NCBI GenBank assembly: GCA_963515595.1
Contig: CAUPYH010000012.1
Span: 1-31,994, forward strand
DNA: 31,994 nt
Source of the DNA: Eikenella sp963515595
Lineage (GTDB): Bacteria > Pseudomonadota > Gammaproteobacteria > Burkholderiales > Neisseriaceae
Reading direction: 5' to 3'
In this document: positions 6,468 through 14,733 of the stretch, piece by piece
Position numbering within the stretch: position 1 is the first letter of the stretch
Layout: the number at the start of each line of letters is the position of its first letter
Position numbers and translations under genes: made by a program
The notes under the pieces: generated by a model
The model's database searches: none
Told to the model about the DNA's origin: nothing
Seen by the model: the letters and a program-made list of their open reading frames with translations, nothing else

Positions 6468-7445
6468 TTAAGGCTTATCCAAACCAACAGGTGGCCACAC
6501 ATCTAGTTTCGAACCCAAGGTCAAGCCTTTTGAAGCCAATACTTCTTTAATCTCGTTCAAAGATTTTCTGCCCAAATTCGGAGTCTTCAGCAATTCAGTT
6601 TCGGTTCGCTGAATCAAATCACCAATATAGTAGATGTCTTCAGCTTTCAAGCAATTCGCTGAGCGAACTGTCAATTCCAAATCATCTACTGGGCGTAGCA
6701 GAATCGGGTCGATGGGTGGAGCCTCTTCTTTCGACTCCTCAACTGGCGTTCCTTCTAAGTCAGCAAATACCGACATTTGGTCAATCAGTATACGAGCTGC
6801 CCGACGCACAGCCTCTTCTGGATCAATCGCACCATTGGTTTCAATATCTAAAACCAAGCAATCTAAGTCCGTCCGCTGCTCCACACGAGCAGCCTGAACC
6901 TCAAAGCTAACACGATGAACCGGAGAAAAGTTGGCATCCAAATGAATAGCGCCAATTTGTTTGTGGTCATCATTTCTGCTGCTAACAGTTTGATAGCCAC
7001 GACCTTTTTCCACAGTAATTGTCAGTTCAATCTTGCCATTATCAGACAAGCGGCAAATAACATGTTCTGGATTAATTACTTCCACATCATGCGGCAATTC
7101 TAAATCAGCAGCAGTTACCACACCACTACCTGATTTATTTAAGCTAACCTGAACCGAATCACGACCCTGAAGCTTGAATACCACACCTTTAATATTCAGC
7201 AAGATATCTACAACATCTTCCTGAACACCATCTAAAGTAGAATATTCATGCAGTGCGCCATCAATTATCACCTCTGTAGGTGCAAAACCATTCATTGATG
7301 ACAGCAAAATACGACGCAATGCATTGCCTAATGTATAACCAAAACCCCGCTCAAATGGCTCCATAAAAACTTTTGCACGCGTTGCAGACAAGGCATCTAC
7401 ATCAATCTGTCGCGGCTTCAGAAATTCATAGGTGCTGTTTTGCAT
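6468..7445 (-). CDS. rpoA: DNA-directed RNA polymerase subunit alpha
   Basis: 325 residues, full length. The N-terminal domain (about 1-235) has FEPFERGFGYTLGNALRRILLSS-type sequence (here MEPFERGFGYTL) and RAARILIDQMSVF, and forms the alpha dimer that nucleates RNA polymerase assembly. An acidic linker (VEESKEEAPPIDP) leads to the C-terminal domain with LELTVRSANCLKAEDIYYIG and TPNLGRKSLNEIKEVL, which binds UP elements and activators. Its position between rpsD and rplQ is the conserved alpha-operon arrangement. Confidence 0.99.
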   Translation of the reverse strand: MQNSTYEFLKPRQIDVDALSATRAKVFMEPFERGFGYTLGNALRRILLSSMNGFAPTEVIIDGALHEYSTLDGVQEDVVDILLNIKGVVFKLQGRDSVQVSLNKSGSGVVTAADLELPHDVEVINPEHVICRLSDNGKIELTITVEKGRGYQTVSSRNDDHKQIGAIHLDANFSPVHRVSFEVQAARVEQRTDLDCLVLDIETNGAIDPEEAVRRAARILIDQMSVFADLEGTPVEESKEEAPPIDPILLRPVDDLELTVRSANCLKAEDIYYIGDLIQRTETELLKTPNLGRKSLNEIKEVLASKGLTLGSKLDVWPPVGLDKP

Positions 7446-7474
7446 TTAACTGCCCCTTTTTTGAGCCAATGAAA

Positions 7475-8095
7475 TTATTTTGAGTAAAACTCAACCACTA
7501 ACTGCTCGTTAATATCACTATACAAGTCAACACGATCAGGCATATTTCTAAATACACCCTCTTGTTTATCGACATCTACAGAAACCCAACTTGGCAAGCC
7601 AATCTGAGTAGCCAACTGCAATGATTCCTGGATACGAACCTGCTTCTTAGCTTTTTCCCTCACAGAAACAGTATCTCCAGCTTTCACTTGGAAAGATGGG
7701 ATATTAACTACTTCACCATTTACCAGAATTGCTTTATGAGACACCAACTGACGAGCTTCGGCACGAGTAGAACCAAAACCCATGCGATATACTACGTTAT
7801 CCAACCGTGACTCAAGCAGTTGCAACAACAACTCACCAGTAGCACCCTTACGGCGTGAGGCTTCAGCAAAATAACGGCGGAACTGTCTCTCTAACACACC
7901 ATATAATCTGCGGATTTTTTGTTTCTCACGCAGCTGAATACCATAATCAGACAAACGACCCCTTCTTGCGCCGTGCTGACCAGGGGCATTTTCGAGTTTA
8001 CATTTTGATTCAATAGAACGGCGCGCACTTTTCAAAAAAAGATCGCTACCTTCACGACGAGCTAATTTGCATTTAGGGCCAATATAACGTGCCAT
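7475..8095 (-). CDS. rpsD: 30S ribosomal protein S4
   Basis: 206 residues, same as E. coli. It begins MARYIGPKCKLARREGSDLFLK and has the S4 RNA-binding domain ESRLDNVVYRMGFGSTRAEARQLVSHKAILVNG. S4 is a primary 16S rRNA binder that starts assembly of the 30S body. In E. coli it also represses the alpha operon by binding the mRNA near rpsM; whether that holds here cannot be seen. It lies 17 bases after rpsK and 29 bases before rpoA. Confidence 0.98.
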   Translation of the reverse strand: MARYIGPKCKLARREGSDLFLKSARRSIESKCKLENAPGQHGARRGRLSDYGIQLREKQKIRRLYGVLERQFRRYFAEASRRKGATGELLLQLLESRLDNVVYRMGFGSTRAEARQLVSHKAILVNGEVVNIPSFQVKAGDTVSVREKAKKQVRIQESLQLATQIGLPSWVSVDVDKQEGVFRNMPDRVDLYSDINEQLVVEFYSK

Positions 8096-8112
8096 AAGTT
8101 AATTACTCCAGA

Positions 8113-8508
8113 TTAAATACGACGTTTTTTAGGTGGACGACATCCATTATGAGGCAATGGAGTAACATCAGTAATACTTACAATCTTAAAACCAATAGCA
8201 TTTAGAGAGCGAACAGAAGACTCTCGACCAGGCCCAGGCCCTTTAATGCGAACTTCTAAATTCTTCACACCATACTCCTGTGCGGCCTTACCAGCTGCTT
8301 CTGCAGCCACTTGAGCAGCAAAGGGAGTACTTTTGCGAGAACCTTTAAATCCTGCACCACCAGATGTAGCCCAAGACAAAACATTACCCTGTCGATCAGT
8401 GATAGTAATAATCGTATTATTAAAAGAAGCATGAATATGGACAATACCATCATTCACTACTTTCCGTACTTTTTTACGCGTACGCGCAGCTGTAGTTGCT
8501 TTAGCCAT
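8113..8508 (-). CDS. rpsK: 30S ribosomal protein S11
   Basis: 131 residues. Conserved motifs are GIVHIHASFNNTIITITDRQGNVLSWATSGG, FKGSRKSTPFAAQVAAE and the basic C-terminal DVTPLPHNGCRPPKKRRI. S11 forms part of the 30S platform near the mRNA exit site. The N-terminus (AKATTAARTRKKVRKV) is the usual basic extension. It is separated from rpsM by 13 bases and from rpsD by 17. Confidence 0.98.
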   Translation of the reverse strand: MAKATTAARTRKKVRKVVNDGIVHIHASFNNTIITITDRQGNVLSWATSGGAGFKGSRKSTPFAAQVAAEAAGKAAQEYGVKNLEVRIKGPGPGRESSVRSLNAIGFKIVSITDVTPLPHNGCRPPKKRRI

Positions 8509-8521
8509 TTAACTTGATCTC

Positions 8522-8887
8522 CTAACCTTTTTTGCCTGCAATTGCCTTACGAGGACCTTTTCTAGTACGTGCATTAGTCCTAGTACGCTGCCCACGACAC
8601 GGCAAACCACGACGATGACGAAAGCCACGGTAGCAACCCATATCAATCAATCGCTTGATATTCATAGTAATTTCGCGACGCAAATCACCTTCAACCTCAT
8701 ACTGCGCAACCTGTTCACGCAAAGCATCCAACTGTCCCTCTGTCAAATCCTTTACCTTAGTATCAGGGGCAATAGCTGCATTATTACAAATCAATTTTGC
8801 ACGACTTGCACCAATACCATAAATTGCCTGCAATCCAATTACAACATGGGCATTATTAGGAATATTCACTCCTGCAACACGAGCCAT
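8522..8887 (-). CDS. rpsM: 30S ribosomal protein S13
   Basis: 121 residues. It begins MARVAGVNIPNNAHVVIGLQAIYGIG and ends with the conserved GFRHRRGLPCRGQRTRTNARTRKGPRK stretch that reaches the A/P-site tRNAs and subunit bridge B1. It is the first gene of the alpha-type group. The start is preceded by AAAGGAAACGAAGA. A 61-base gap to rpmJ contains a possible promoter. Confidence 0.98.
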   Translation of the reverse strand: MARVAGVNIPNNAHVVIGLQAIYGIGASRAKLICNNAAIAPDTKVKDLTEGQLDALREQVAQYEVEGDLRREITMNIKRLIDMGCYRGFRHRRGLPCRGQRTRTNARTRKGPRKAIAGKKG

Positions 8888-8919
8888 TCTTCGTTTCCTT
8901 TAAGACGAAAAGCTACACA

Positions 8920-8947
8920 AACATAGCATATTTTTATTTTAAAACAA
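8920..8947 (-). promoter_or_regulatory. Possible alpha-operon promoter upstream of rpsM
   Basis: In the rpmJ-rpsM gap the minus strand reads TTGTTT, 16 bases, TATGTT. This is a modest sigma70-like pair 33-60 bases upstream of the rpsM ATG. The place corresponds to the alpha-operon promoter of E. coli. The sequence match alone is weak. Confidence 0.35.
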
Positions 8948-8948
8948 A

Positions 8949-9062
8949 TCAGCCTTGTCGCTGTTTATGACGCGGATCTGTACAGATCACCCTCACAACG
9001 CGATTGCGACGAATAACCTTGCAATTGCGACAAATCTTCTTTACCGATGGTTGAACACGCAT
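8949..9062 (-). CDS. rpmJ: 50S ribosomal protein L36
   Basis: Only 37 residues. It begins MRVQPSVKKICRNCK and ends RVICTDPRHKQRQG. The zinc-ribbon ligands Cys11, Cys14, Cys27 and His32 are all present, so this is the zinc-binding type of L36. L36 binds 23S rRNA near the L6/L16 region of the large subunit. It lies between infA (20-base gap) and rpsM, its usual place at the end of the spc operon. Confidence 0.97.
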   Translation of the reverse strand: MRVQPSVKKICRNCKVIRRNRVVRVICTDPRHKQRQG

Positions 9063-9082
9063 TTATTTTCCTTTTTCATGAT

Positions 9083-9301
9083 TTAACGAGCTCGAAAAAC
9101 GATACGAGCACGGGATAAGTCATAAGGTGTCATTTCTACAGTAACCTTATCACCAGGTGAAATCCGGATATAGTGCATCCGCATCTTCCCAGAAATATGC
9201 CCTAATACTTCATGGCCATTTTCCAGTTTAATCTTAAAAGTTGCATTAGGCAAAGTTTCCAGCACCTCGCCCTGCATTTGTATAGTATCTTCTTTAGCCA
9301 T
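9083..9301 (-). CDS. infA: Translation initiation factor IF-1
   Basis: 72 residues, one S1-like OB-fold: MAKEDTIQMQGEVLETLPNATFKIKLENGHEVLGHISGKMR, then ISPGDKVTVEMTPYDLSRARIVFR. IF-1 binds the ribosomal A site during initiation and helps IF-2 and IF-3. Its location between secY and rpmJ is common in betaproteobacteria, unlike E. coli, where infA is elsewhere. The start is preceded by AGAGAGATT. Confidence 0.98.
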   Translation of the reverse strand: MAKEDTIQMQGEVLETLPNATFKIKLENGHEVLGHISGKMRMHYIRISPGDKVTVEMTPYDLSRARIVFRAR

Positions 9302-9326
9302 AATCTCTCTTACCTACAGAGTACAA

Positions 9327-10598
9327 TTACTTCTTAGCCGAACTTTTCCTCATTAAATGCTCGTACTGTTGGTTCATACGGTAGGAGGCAACTTGAGTAC
9401 CAAAGTCCATAGTAACAACAACTAAAATAAGAAGAGATGTCCCACCTAAATGAAAAGGGATGCCTAGCACTCCTGTAACAAACTCTGGAATCAAGCAAAT
9501 AATAGTTATATACAACGCACCAAAGAAGGTAAGGCGCATAACTACTTTTTCCAAATAATTTGAGGTTTGCTCACCAGGTCGGATACCTGGGACAAAAGCC
9601 CCACTCTTCTTTAAATTCTCAGCCATTTCTCTTGGGCTAAATACTAATGCAGTATAAAAATAACAGAAGAAAATTATGGCTGCTGCAAATACTACCAAAT
9701 ATAAAGATTTACCTGGGGAAAGATTAGCAGAGATAAAATCAACAAACACATTACCATCTACTCTTTTATCCAACCATCCAATAATTTGAGATGGGAACAA
9801 AATCACGCTAGATGCAAAAATTGGAGGAATTACACCTGCCATGTTCATTTTAAATGGTAAATGGGTTTTCTGCCCTTGCACAATTCGGTTCCCGATTTGT
9901 CGACGCGCATAATGAATAGGTATCTTACGCTGAGCACTCTCAATATAAACAACAACATAAATCAGACATAACCCACCAAACAATACAAAAAGAATTGTCC
10001 CATAACCACTAGCGCCGGTAATTGCCAGATTCAACAAGTTACTAACCGCACGAGGGAGAGCAGCCACAATTCCTGCTGTAATTAGCAATGAAACACCATT
10101 ACCAATACCTCGTTCAGTCATCTGCTCCCCAAGCCACATCAAGAACATGGTGCCGGTCACTAAACATGTAATTGTAGAAATATAAAACTCTGTCCGCCCA
10201 ATCACTACAAGATCTGGCTGTTGGTAAACAAATGCTGCCGCTGTAGATGCTTGCACTACCGCAACAAGTAAAGTTCCCCAACGAGTATATTTAGTCAAAG
10301 TCCGACGCCCCGCTTCACCTTCCTTTTTTAAGGCCTTTAATGATGGAAGCACCTCAGCAACTAGCTGGATAATAATAGATGCTGAAATATATGGCATAAT
10401 TCCTATGGCAAAAATACTAAACCTCTCTAAAGAGCCTCCCGAAAAGAGATTAAGCATTCCCAAAATACCAGCATTACCTTCCTTAAAACTGTTAGCGAGT
10501 GCTGCAGCATTGACTCCAGGCACAGGAATATGAGCCCCTACCCTAAAGACGATAAGAGCCCCGAGCAAAAATAACAGGCGTCTTCTTAAATCATTCAT
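9327..10598 (-). CDS. secY: Preprotein translocase subunit SecY
   Basis: 423 residues with ten hydrophobic spans. Landmark motifs are FRVGAHIPVPG (TM1 and plug region), GIMPYISASIIIQL, GEAGRRTLTKYTRW, ESAQRKIPIHYARRQ and the cytoplasmic loop FSPREMAENLKKSGAFVPGIRPGEQT that contacts SecA and the ribosome. SecY is the channel of the Sec translocon, working with SecA encoded in this same window. The N-terminus starts directly at MNDLRRRLLFLLGAL, about 13 residues shorter than I recall for Neisseria SecY. No in-frame upstream start exists before a stop codon. Many codons are AT-rich compared with flanking genes. Confidence 0.97.
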   Translation of the reverse strand: MNDLRRRLLFLLGALIVFRVGAHIPVPGVNAAALANSFKEGNAGILGMLNLFSGGSLERFSIFAIGIMPYISASIIIQLVAEVLPSLKALKKEGEAGRRTLTKYTRWGTLLVAVVQASTAAAFVYQQPDLVVIGRTEFYISTITCLVTGTMFLMWLGEQMTERGIGNGVSLLITAGIVAALPRAVSNLLNLAITGASGYGTILFVLFGGLCLIYVVVYIESAQRKIPIHYARRQIGNRIVQGQKTHLPFKMNMAGVIPPIFASSVILFPSQIIGWLDKRVDGNVFVDFISANLSPGKSLYLVVFAAAIIFFCYFYTALVFSPREMAENLKKSGAFVPGIRPGEQTSNYLEKVVMRLTFFGALYITIICLIPEFVTGVLGIPFHLGGTSLLILVVVTMDFGTQVASYRMNQQYEHLMRKSSAKK

Positions 10599-10630
10599 TC
10601 TTGCTAAATTCCTAATTACAGCTACCGCTT

Positions 10631-10648
10631 GATATTTTTAAAAATATC
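10631..10648. other. 18-base AT-rich perfect palindrome at the rplO-secY junction
   Basis: GATATTTTTAAAAATATC is its own complement and overlaps the rplO stop codon. Without a GC-rich stem it is a poor terminator. It might form a small stem between the two cistrons. Confidence 0.5.
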
Positions 10649-11087
10649 AAGACAGCTCTACAACCCCACCAACAGCCTCAATAGCTGCCTGAGCACCTTT
10701 TGTAACCTTAATGTCGCTACGGATAGTAAGCGCTTTAGCAATAGACCCTGTAGCAACCACCTTAACCACGTTCACCCCAGAGTTTAATAAGCCATTTTGT
10801 TTTAACGTTAGGATATCAATCTCTTTACCACTTACTTTATTCAAGTCAGACAAGGTAATAACTGCAGCCTTCAAAGAAGAGATCGGCTTAAAACCTCTCT
10901 TGGGAAGGCGGCGCTGGAGGGGCATCTGCCCACCTTCAAAGCCAACCTTATGAAATCCACCAGCACGGCTTTTTTGCCCCTTATGTCCACGACCACACGT
11001 TTTACCAAGACCACTACCAATGCCGCGCCCAACACGACGCTTAACATGAGAAGAGCCTACAGATGGTTGAATTGTATTCAAAAACAT
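10647..11087 (-). CDS. rplO: 50S ribosomal protein L15
   Basis: 146 residues. The Gly-rich basic N-terminal half is typical: KRRVGRGIGSGLGKTCGRGHKGQKSRAGG, FEGGQMPLQRRLPKRGFK. It is followed by a globular part ending IKVTKGAQAAIEAVGGVVEL. L15 is an assembly protein of the large subunit that threads between 23S rRNA domains. It follows rpmD by 2 bases. Its stop overlaps an AT-rich palindrome before secY. Confidence 0.98.
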   Translation of the reverse strand: MFLNTIQPSVGSSHVKRRVGRGIGSGLGKTCGRGHKGQKSRAGGFHKVGFEGGQMPLQRRLPKRGFKPISSLKAAVITLSDLNKVSGKEIDILTLKQNGLLNSGVNVVKVVATGSIAKALTIRSDIKVTKGAQAAIEAVGGVVELS

Positions 11088-11089
11088 AA

Positions 11090-11275
11090 TTAGCCCCCAA
11101 CCTTCAAGAGATAACTTACTTTATTAATCATTCCACGATTTTCAGGAGTATCTAGCACTTCAACTGAATGATGCCGATGGCGCAAACCCAAGCCCCGGAC
11201 ACACTGCCGATGAGATTCAACCGTACCAATTAGGCTCTTAGTAAGCGTTACAGTAATTGTCTTTTGTGTACTCAT
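11090..11275 (-). CDS. rpmD: 50S ribosomal protein L30
   Basis: 61 residues from the second of two adjacent ATGs. The first, at 11278, overlaps the rpsE stop by one base; the second has the better spacing to AGGGG. Motifs are ITVTLTKSLIGTVESHRQCVRGLGLRHRHHSVEVLDTPENRGMINKVSYLLKV, a complete small L30. It binds 23S rRNA at the back of the large subunit. It is tightly packed between rpsE and rplO and probably translationally coupled to rpsE. Confidence 0.96.
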   Translation of the reverse strand: MSTQKTITVTLTKSLIGTVESHRQCVRGLGLRHRHHSVEVLDTPENRGMINKVSYLLKVGG

Positions 11276-11277
11276 CA

Positions 11278-11784
11278 TTAAACCCCTAACTCTTCCACAG
11301 ATATACCACGCTTAGCTGCTACCTCACTTGGGGTATATAATTTTGCCAAGCCGTCCAAAGTGGCTCGAACGATATTATATGGATTAGTAGAACCGTGTAC
11401 TTTTGCTGAAATATTATGAACACCCATTGCTTCAAAAATTAGTCGCATTGGGCCACCAGCCTTTACACCACTACCTTCTTTGGCAGGCTGCATAAACACC
11501 TTTGTAGCACCATGTTTACCAACCACCTCGTGGTGAATAGTTCCATTATTCAACGACACCTTGATCATTGAACGCCTAGCCTGATCCATAGCTTTCTGAA
11601 CCGCAACAGGTACTTCTTTAGACTTACCCTTACCCATTCCAATGCGGCCATCACCGTCGCCAACTACTGTCAGCGCTGAAAATGCCATAATTCGACCACC
11701 CTTAACTACCTTGGTGACACGATTAACGGCAACCATTTTTTCAATCAAGCCATCATTACGCTCTTCAATATCTTGCTTTGCCAT
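11278..11784 (-). CDS. rpsE: 30S ribosomal protein S5
   Basis: 168 residues. The S5 double-stranded-RNA-binding-like N-terminal domain is clear (LIEKMVAVNRVTKVVKGGRIMAFSALTVVGDGDGRIGMGKGKSKEVPVAVQKAMDQAR). It is followed by the C-terminal domain (GSGVKAGGPMRLIFEAMGVHNISAKVHGSTNPYNIVRATLDGL). S5 helps decoding accuracy at the mRNA entry channel. It lies 30 bases after rplR and overlaps or abuts rpmD. Confidence 0.98.
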   Translation of the reverse strand: MAKQDIEERNDGLIEKMVAVNRVTKVVKGGRIMAFSALTVVGDGDGRIGMGKGKSKEVPVAVQKAMDQARRSMIKVSLNNGTIHHEVVGKHGATKVFMQPAKEGSGVKAGGPMRLIFEAMGVHNISAKVHGSTNPYNIVRATLDGLAKLYTPSEVAAKRGISVEELGV

Positions 11785-11814
11785 TATCTGATCCTCAACT
11801 CTGTAACTATTATT

Positions 11815-12168
11815 TTAAAAATTCAAGCCATTTTCACGAGCGGCCTCTGCCAATGCCTTGACACGCCCATGATACTGAAAACCAGATCTATCAAAAGCAA
11901 CTCTTTCAATACCCAATGCTTTAGCTTTTTCCGCAATTCTTTTACCCACTAAAGATGCAGCTTGAACATTACTGCACGAGCCTAAGCTTTTTCTTATTTC
12001 TGACTCTACCGTGGAAGCTTGAGACAAAACGACACCTCCACTCGCATCAATTATCTGCGCGTAAATATGGTTATTGCTTCGAAATACACACAGCCTAATC
12101 TCTCCAAGCTGCTTTATGCGTGCACGTGCTTTATGTGCACGACGAGCTCTTCTAGTATACTTATCCAT
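11815..12168 (-). CDS. rplR: 50S ribosomal protein L18
   Basis: 117 residues from MDKYTRRARRAHKARARI. The ATG at 12177 would add MVF, but AAGGA is 9 bases before 12168, and the known L18 N-terminus is MDK. The conserved regions LCVFRSNNHIYAQIID, VGKRIAEKAKALGIERVAFDRSGFQYHGRVKALAEAARENGL are present. L18 carries 5S rRNA into the large subunit with L5. It lies 16 bases after rplF. Confidence 0.97.
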   Translation of the reverse strand: MDKYTRRARRAHKARARIKQLGEIRLCVFRSNNHIYAQIIDASGGVVLSQASTVESEIRKSLGSCSNVQAASLVGKRIAEKAKALGIERVAFDRSGFQYHGRVKALAEAARENGLNF

Positions 12169-12184
12169 GAATACCATTCCTTAG

Positions 12185-12718
12185 CTATTTTTTCTTTGCT
12201 TCTTTCAAAACTACCACTTCATCCAAATAGCGTACACCCTTGCCTTTATAAGGCTCAGGCGGTCGAAAACCACGAATTTCAGCTGCTACCTGCCCTACAA
12301 TTTGCTTATTGGCTCCCTTCAGCACTATCTCCGTAGGAGACGGCGTTTGAACCGAAACACCTTCTGGCATATCATAAACAACAGGGTGTGAGAATCCCAA
12401 AGAAAGATTCAAGGCAGAACCCTGAGCCTGCGCACGATACCCTACGCCAACCAACTGCAACCTTTTCTCAAACCCTTCAGCCAACCCTTTAACCATGTTA
12501 GCTGCAATAGCCCGAATAGTGCCTGACATTGCATCCGCTTCTTTAGTATTAGCAACAGCAGAAAATGCCAACTGCCCATCAGCAAACTTAACAGAGATAC
12601 TGCTAGGCACTGCAACACTCAACTTATCACTCTTATTCTTTATTACCAACTTACCAGCCCCAAGCTCAACATCAAGACCAGCGGGGACATGCACTGGATT
12701 TTTTGCTATACGAGACAT
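12185..12718 (-). CDS. rplF: 50S ribosomal protein L6
   Basis: 177 residues with the two repeated L6 domains. It begins MSRIAKNPVHVPAGLDVELGAGKLVIKNK. The second domain has LQLVGVGYRAQAQGSALNLSLGFSHPVVYDMPEGV, then the signature GQVAAEIRGFRPPEPYKGKGVRY. L6 lies at the base of the L7/L12 stalk near the factor-binding site. Gene order rpsH-rplF-rplR is standard. Confidence 0.98.
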   Translation of the reverse strand: MSRIAKNPVHVPAGLDVELGAGKLVIKNKSDKLSVAVPSSISVKFADGQLAFSAVANTKEADAMSGTIRAIAANMVKGLAEGFEKRLQLVGVGYRAQAQGSALNLSLGFSHPVVYDMPEGVSVQTPSPTEIVLKGANKQIVGQVAAEIRGFRPPEPYKGKGVRYLDEVVVLKEAKKK

Positions 12719-12751
12719 TTTAAATAAAGCTCCTTAATTGGCTACTTAAAG

Positions 12752-13144
12752 TTAAGCCACAACGCACAACAACTCGCCACCCACACCTGCGGCAAGAGCC
12801 TTATGCCCAGTCATAACACCCTTGGATGTACTAACGATAGCAATACCCAACCCATTCATAACTCGCGGAATTGAATCTGCACCCTTATACACTCTTAAGC
12901 CGGGACGAGAAACTCTCTTAATCTGCTCAATTACCGGCTTTCCTAGGTAATATTTCAACTGAATTTCCAAAATGGGCTTCACACCTGAAGATACCGAAAA
13001 GCTATCAATATACCCTTCCTCCTGCAGAACTTTAGCAATTGCACATTTCACCTTAGAAGAAGGCATAGCAACGGAAGCTTTATTTGCACGCTGCGCATTA
13101 CGAATGCGAGTCAGCATATCAGAAATAGGATCATGCATACTCAT
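12752..13144 (-). CDS. rpsH: 30S ribosomal protein S8
   Basis: 130 residues beginning MSMHDPISDMLTRIRNAQRANKASV and ending with GLGIAIVSTSKGVMTGHKALAAGVGGELLCVVA, the signature C-terminus. AAGGA at 9 bases supports the first ATG. S8 is a primary 16S rRNA binder (helix 21). In E. coli it is the repressor of the spc operon through a mimic site at the start of rplE; I could not confirm such a site here. Confidence 0.98.
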   Translation of the reverse strand: MSMHDPISDMLTRIRNAQRANKASVAMPSSKVKCAIAKVLQEEGYIDSFSVSSGVKPILEIQLKYYLGKPVIEQIKRVSRPGLRVYKGADSIPRVMNGLGIAIVSTSKGVMTGHKALAAGVGGELLCVVA

Positions 13145-13162
13145 TACTATTTATCCTTAAAT

Positions 13163-13468
13163 TTACCAACTGGCCTTAATAACACCAGGAATCTCACCAC
13201 GCATCGCAATTTCGCGAATTTTAGTACGCCCTAAACCAAACTTACGGAAGGTGCCACGTGGTCGACCCGTTAAAGCACAGCGTCTTCTTTGTCGAATAGG
13301 TGACGCATTTCTGGGAATAGCTTGAAGCTTTAAACGAGCCTCAAAGCGCTCTTTATCACTCACCCCAGCATCATTAATTACTGCAAAAATTGCAGTCCTC
13401 TTCGCAGCATACTTTTTTGCAAGCGCAACGCGTTTTGCTTCTCGATTAATAAGAGCTTTTTTTGCCAT
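13163..13468 (-). CDS. rpsN: 30S ribosomal protein S14
   Basis: 101 residues, the long zinc-free form: MAKKALINREAKRVALAKKYAAKRTAIFAVINDAG, then RNASPIRQRRRCALTGRPRGTFRKFGLGRTKIREIAMRGEIPGVIKASW. There are no CxxC pairs, in contrast to the zinc-binding L36 in this operon. S14 sits in the 30S head. It follows rplE with only 2 bases between, indicating coupled translation. Confidence 0.98.
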   Translation of the reverse strand: MAKKALINREAKRVALAKKYAAKRTAIFAVINDAGVSDKERFEARLKLQAIPRNASPIRQRRRCALTGRPRGTFRKFGLGRTKIREIAMRGEIPGVIKASW

Positions 13469-13470
13469 GA

Positions 13471-14010
13471 TTATCCCTTAAATGGAAATTTAAAAAGCGA
13501 AAGCAATGCTCTTGCCTCTTCATCCGTTTTCGCAGTAGTAGTAATCGTAATATTTAACCCACGAAGTGTGTCGATCTTATCGTACTCAATCTCAGGGAAA
13601 ATAATCTGCTCACGGACACCCATATTATAATTACCTTGGCCGTCAAAAGATTTACCATTAACCCCTCGAAAGTCCCTAACACGCGGCAACGCTACAGAAA
13701 TCAATCTATCCAAAAACTCAAACATCCTCTCCTTACGAAGAGTAACCTTGCAACCAACTGGATAGTCATCACGGATCTTAAACCCAGCAATTGATTTCCT
13801 AGCCAAAGTAACTACAGGCTTCTGTCCAGCAATTTTCTCCAAATCGCCAACAGCATGCTCCATCACTTTTTTATCAGCAACTGCCTCACCAACCCCCATA
13901 TTTAATGTTATTTTTTCAATACGAGGAACCTCCATGATGGACTTATATCCAAACTGCGACATCAACGCAGGAACAACCGTCTCAATATAAAACTCTCTCA
14001 ACCGTGCCAT
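13471..14010 (-). CDS. rplE: 50S ribosomal protein L5
   Basis: 179 residues. Conserved stretches are FGYKSIMEVPRIEKITLNMGVGEAVADKKVMEHAVGDLEKIAGQKPVVTLARKSIAGFKIRDDYPVGCKVTLR and VNGKSFDGQGNYNMGVREQIIFPEIEYDKIDTLRGLNITITTTAKTDEEA. L5 binds 5S rRNA and contacts P-site tRNA and S13 (bridge B1b). It lies between rplX (22-base gap) and rpsN (2-base gap). Confidence 0.98.
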   Translation of the reverse strand: MARLREFYIETVVPALMSQFGYKSIMEVPRIEKITLNMGVGEAVADKKVMEHAVGDLEKIAGQKPVVTLARKSIAGFKIRDDYPVGCKVTLRKERMFEFLDRLISVALPRVRDFRGVNGKSFDGQGNYNMGVREQIIFPEIEYDKIDTLRGLNITITTTAKTDEEARALLSLFKFPFKG

Positions 14011-14032
14011 ACCTAAATTTCCTTAGCTCAAC

Positions 14033-14353
14033 TTAAGCCAACTCAGCACCGTTAGACTTAAACACTCTCACACGTCTAACCTTGCCATTATCATCAATCA
14101 ACTTGACACCAACTCGATCCGCTTTCTGCGTCTCTTTGTTATAAATAGCGACGTTTGAAATGTGAATAGGCATATTTTTAGCAACCACACCACCCTCAAC
14201 GTTACGCATAGGATTAGGCTTTTGGTGCCTCTTAACAAGATTCACACCCTCAACAACCACCTTATCACCTAACAAACGGGTAACTTGCCCCTGCTTGCCT
14301 TTATCTCTACCCGAGATAACAACAACATGATCGCCCTTAATAATTTTACTCAT
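14033..14353 (-). CDS. rplX: 50S ribosomal protein L24
   Basis: 106 residues with the N-terminal KOW motif GDHVVVISGRDKGKQGQVTRLLGDKVVVEGVNLVKRHQKPNP, then GGVVAKNMPIHISNVAIYNKETQKADRVGVKLIDDNGKVRRVRVFKSNGA. L24 is an early assembly initiator that binds the 5' end of 23S rRNA near the tunnel exit. It lies 11 bases after rplN. Confidence 0.98.
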   Translation of the reverse strand: MSKIIKGDHVVVISGRDKGKQGQVTRLLGDKVVVEGVNLVKRHQKPNPMRNVEGGVVAKNMPIHISNVAIYNKETQKADRVGVKLIDDNGKVRRVRVFKSNGAELA

Positions 14354-14364
14354 AATCTTATCTC

Positions 14365-14733
14365 TCAGATCACTTCAGGAGCCAACGAAACAATCTTCAT
14401 AAACCGCTCAGTACGCAATTCACGCGTTACCGGCCCAAAAATACGCGTACCCATAGGCTCAAGCTTAGCATTCAGCAGCACAGCAGCATTATTATCAAAT
14501 TTAATTAACGCACCATCTGCACGGCGAATACCTTTAGCTGTACGAACAACAACAGCATTATATACATCACCTTTTTTCACTCGGCCACGCGGAGCCGCAT
14601 CCTTGACCGATACTTTAATAACATCACCAACGCTTGCATAACGGCGCTTAGAACCACCAAGCACCTTAATACACATAACGCGACGAGCACCAGAGTTATC
14701 AGCCACATCCAAAATAGTCTGCATCTGAATCAT
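14365..14733 (-). CDS. rplN: 50S ribosomal protein L14
   Basis: 122 residues: MIQMQTILDVADNSGARRVMCIKVLGGSKRRYASVGDVIKVSVKDAAPRGRVKKGDVYNAVVVRTAKGIRRADGA, ending FMKIVSLAPEVI. L14 forms intersubunit bridges with 16S rRNA helix 14. It is the first gene of the spc-type segment and is preceded by an unusually long 191-base spacer after rpsQ, with a possible promoter and three hairpins. Confidence 0.98.
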   Translation of the reverse strand: MIQMQTILDVADNSGARRVMCIKVLGGSKRRYASVGDVIKVSVKDAAPRGRVKKGDVYNAVVVRTAKGIRRADGALIKFDNNAAVLLNAKLEPMGTRIFGPVTRELRTERFMKIVSLAPEVI

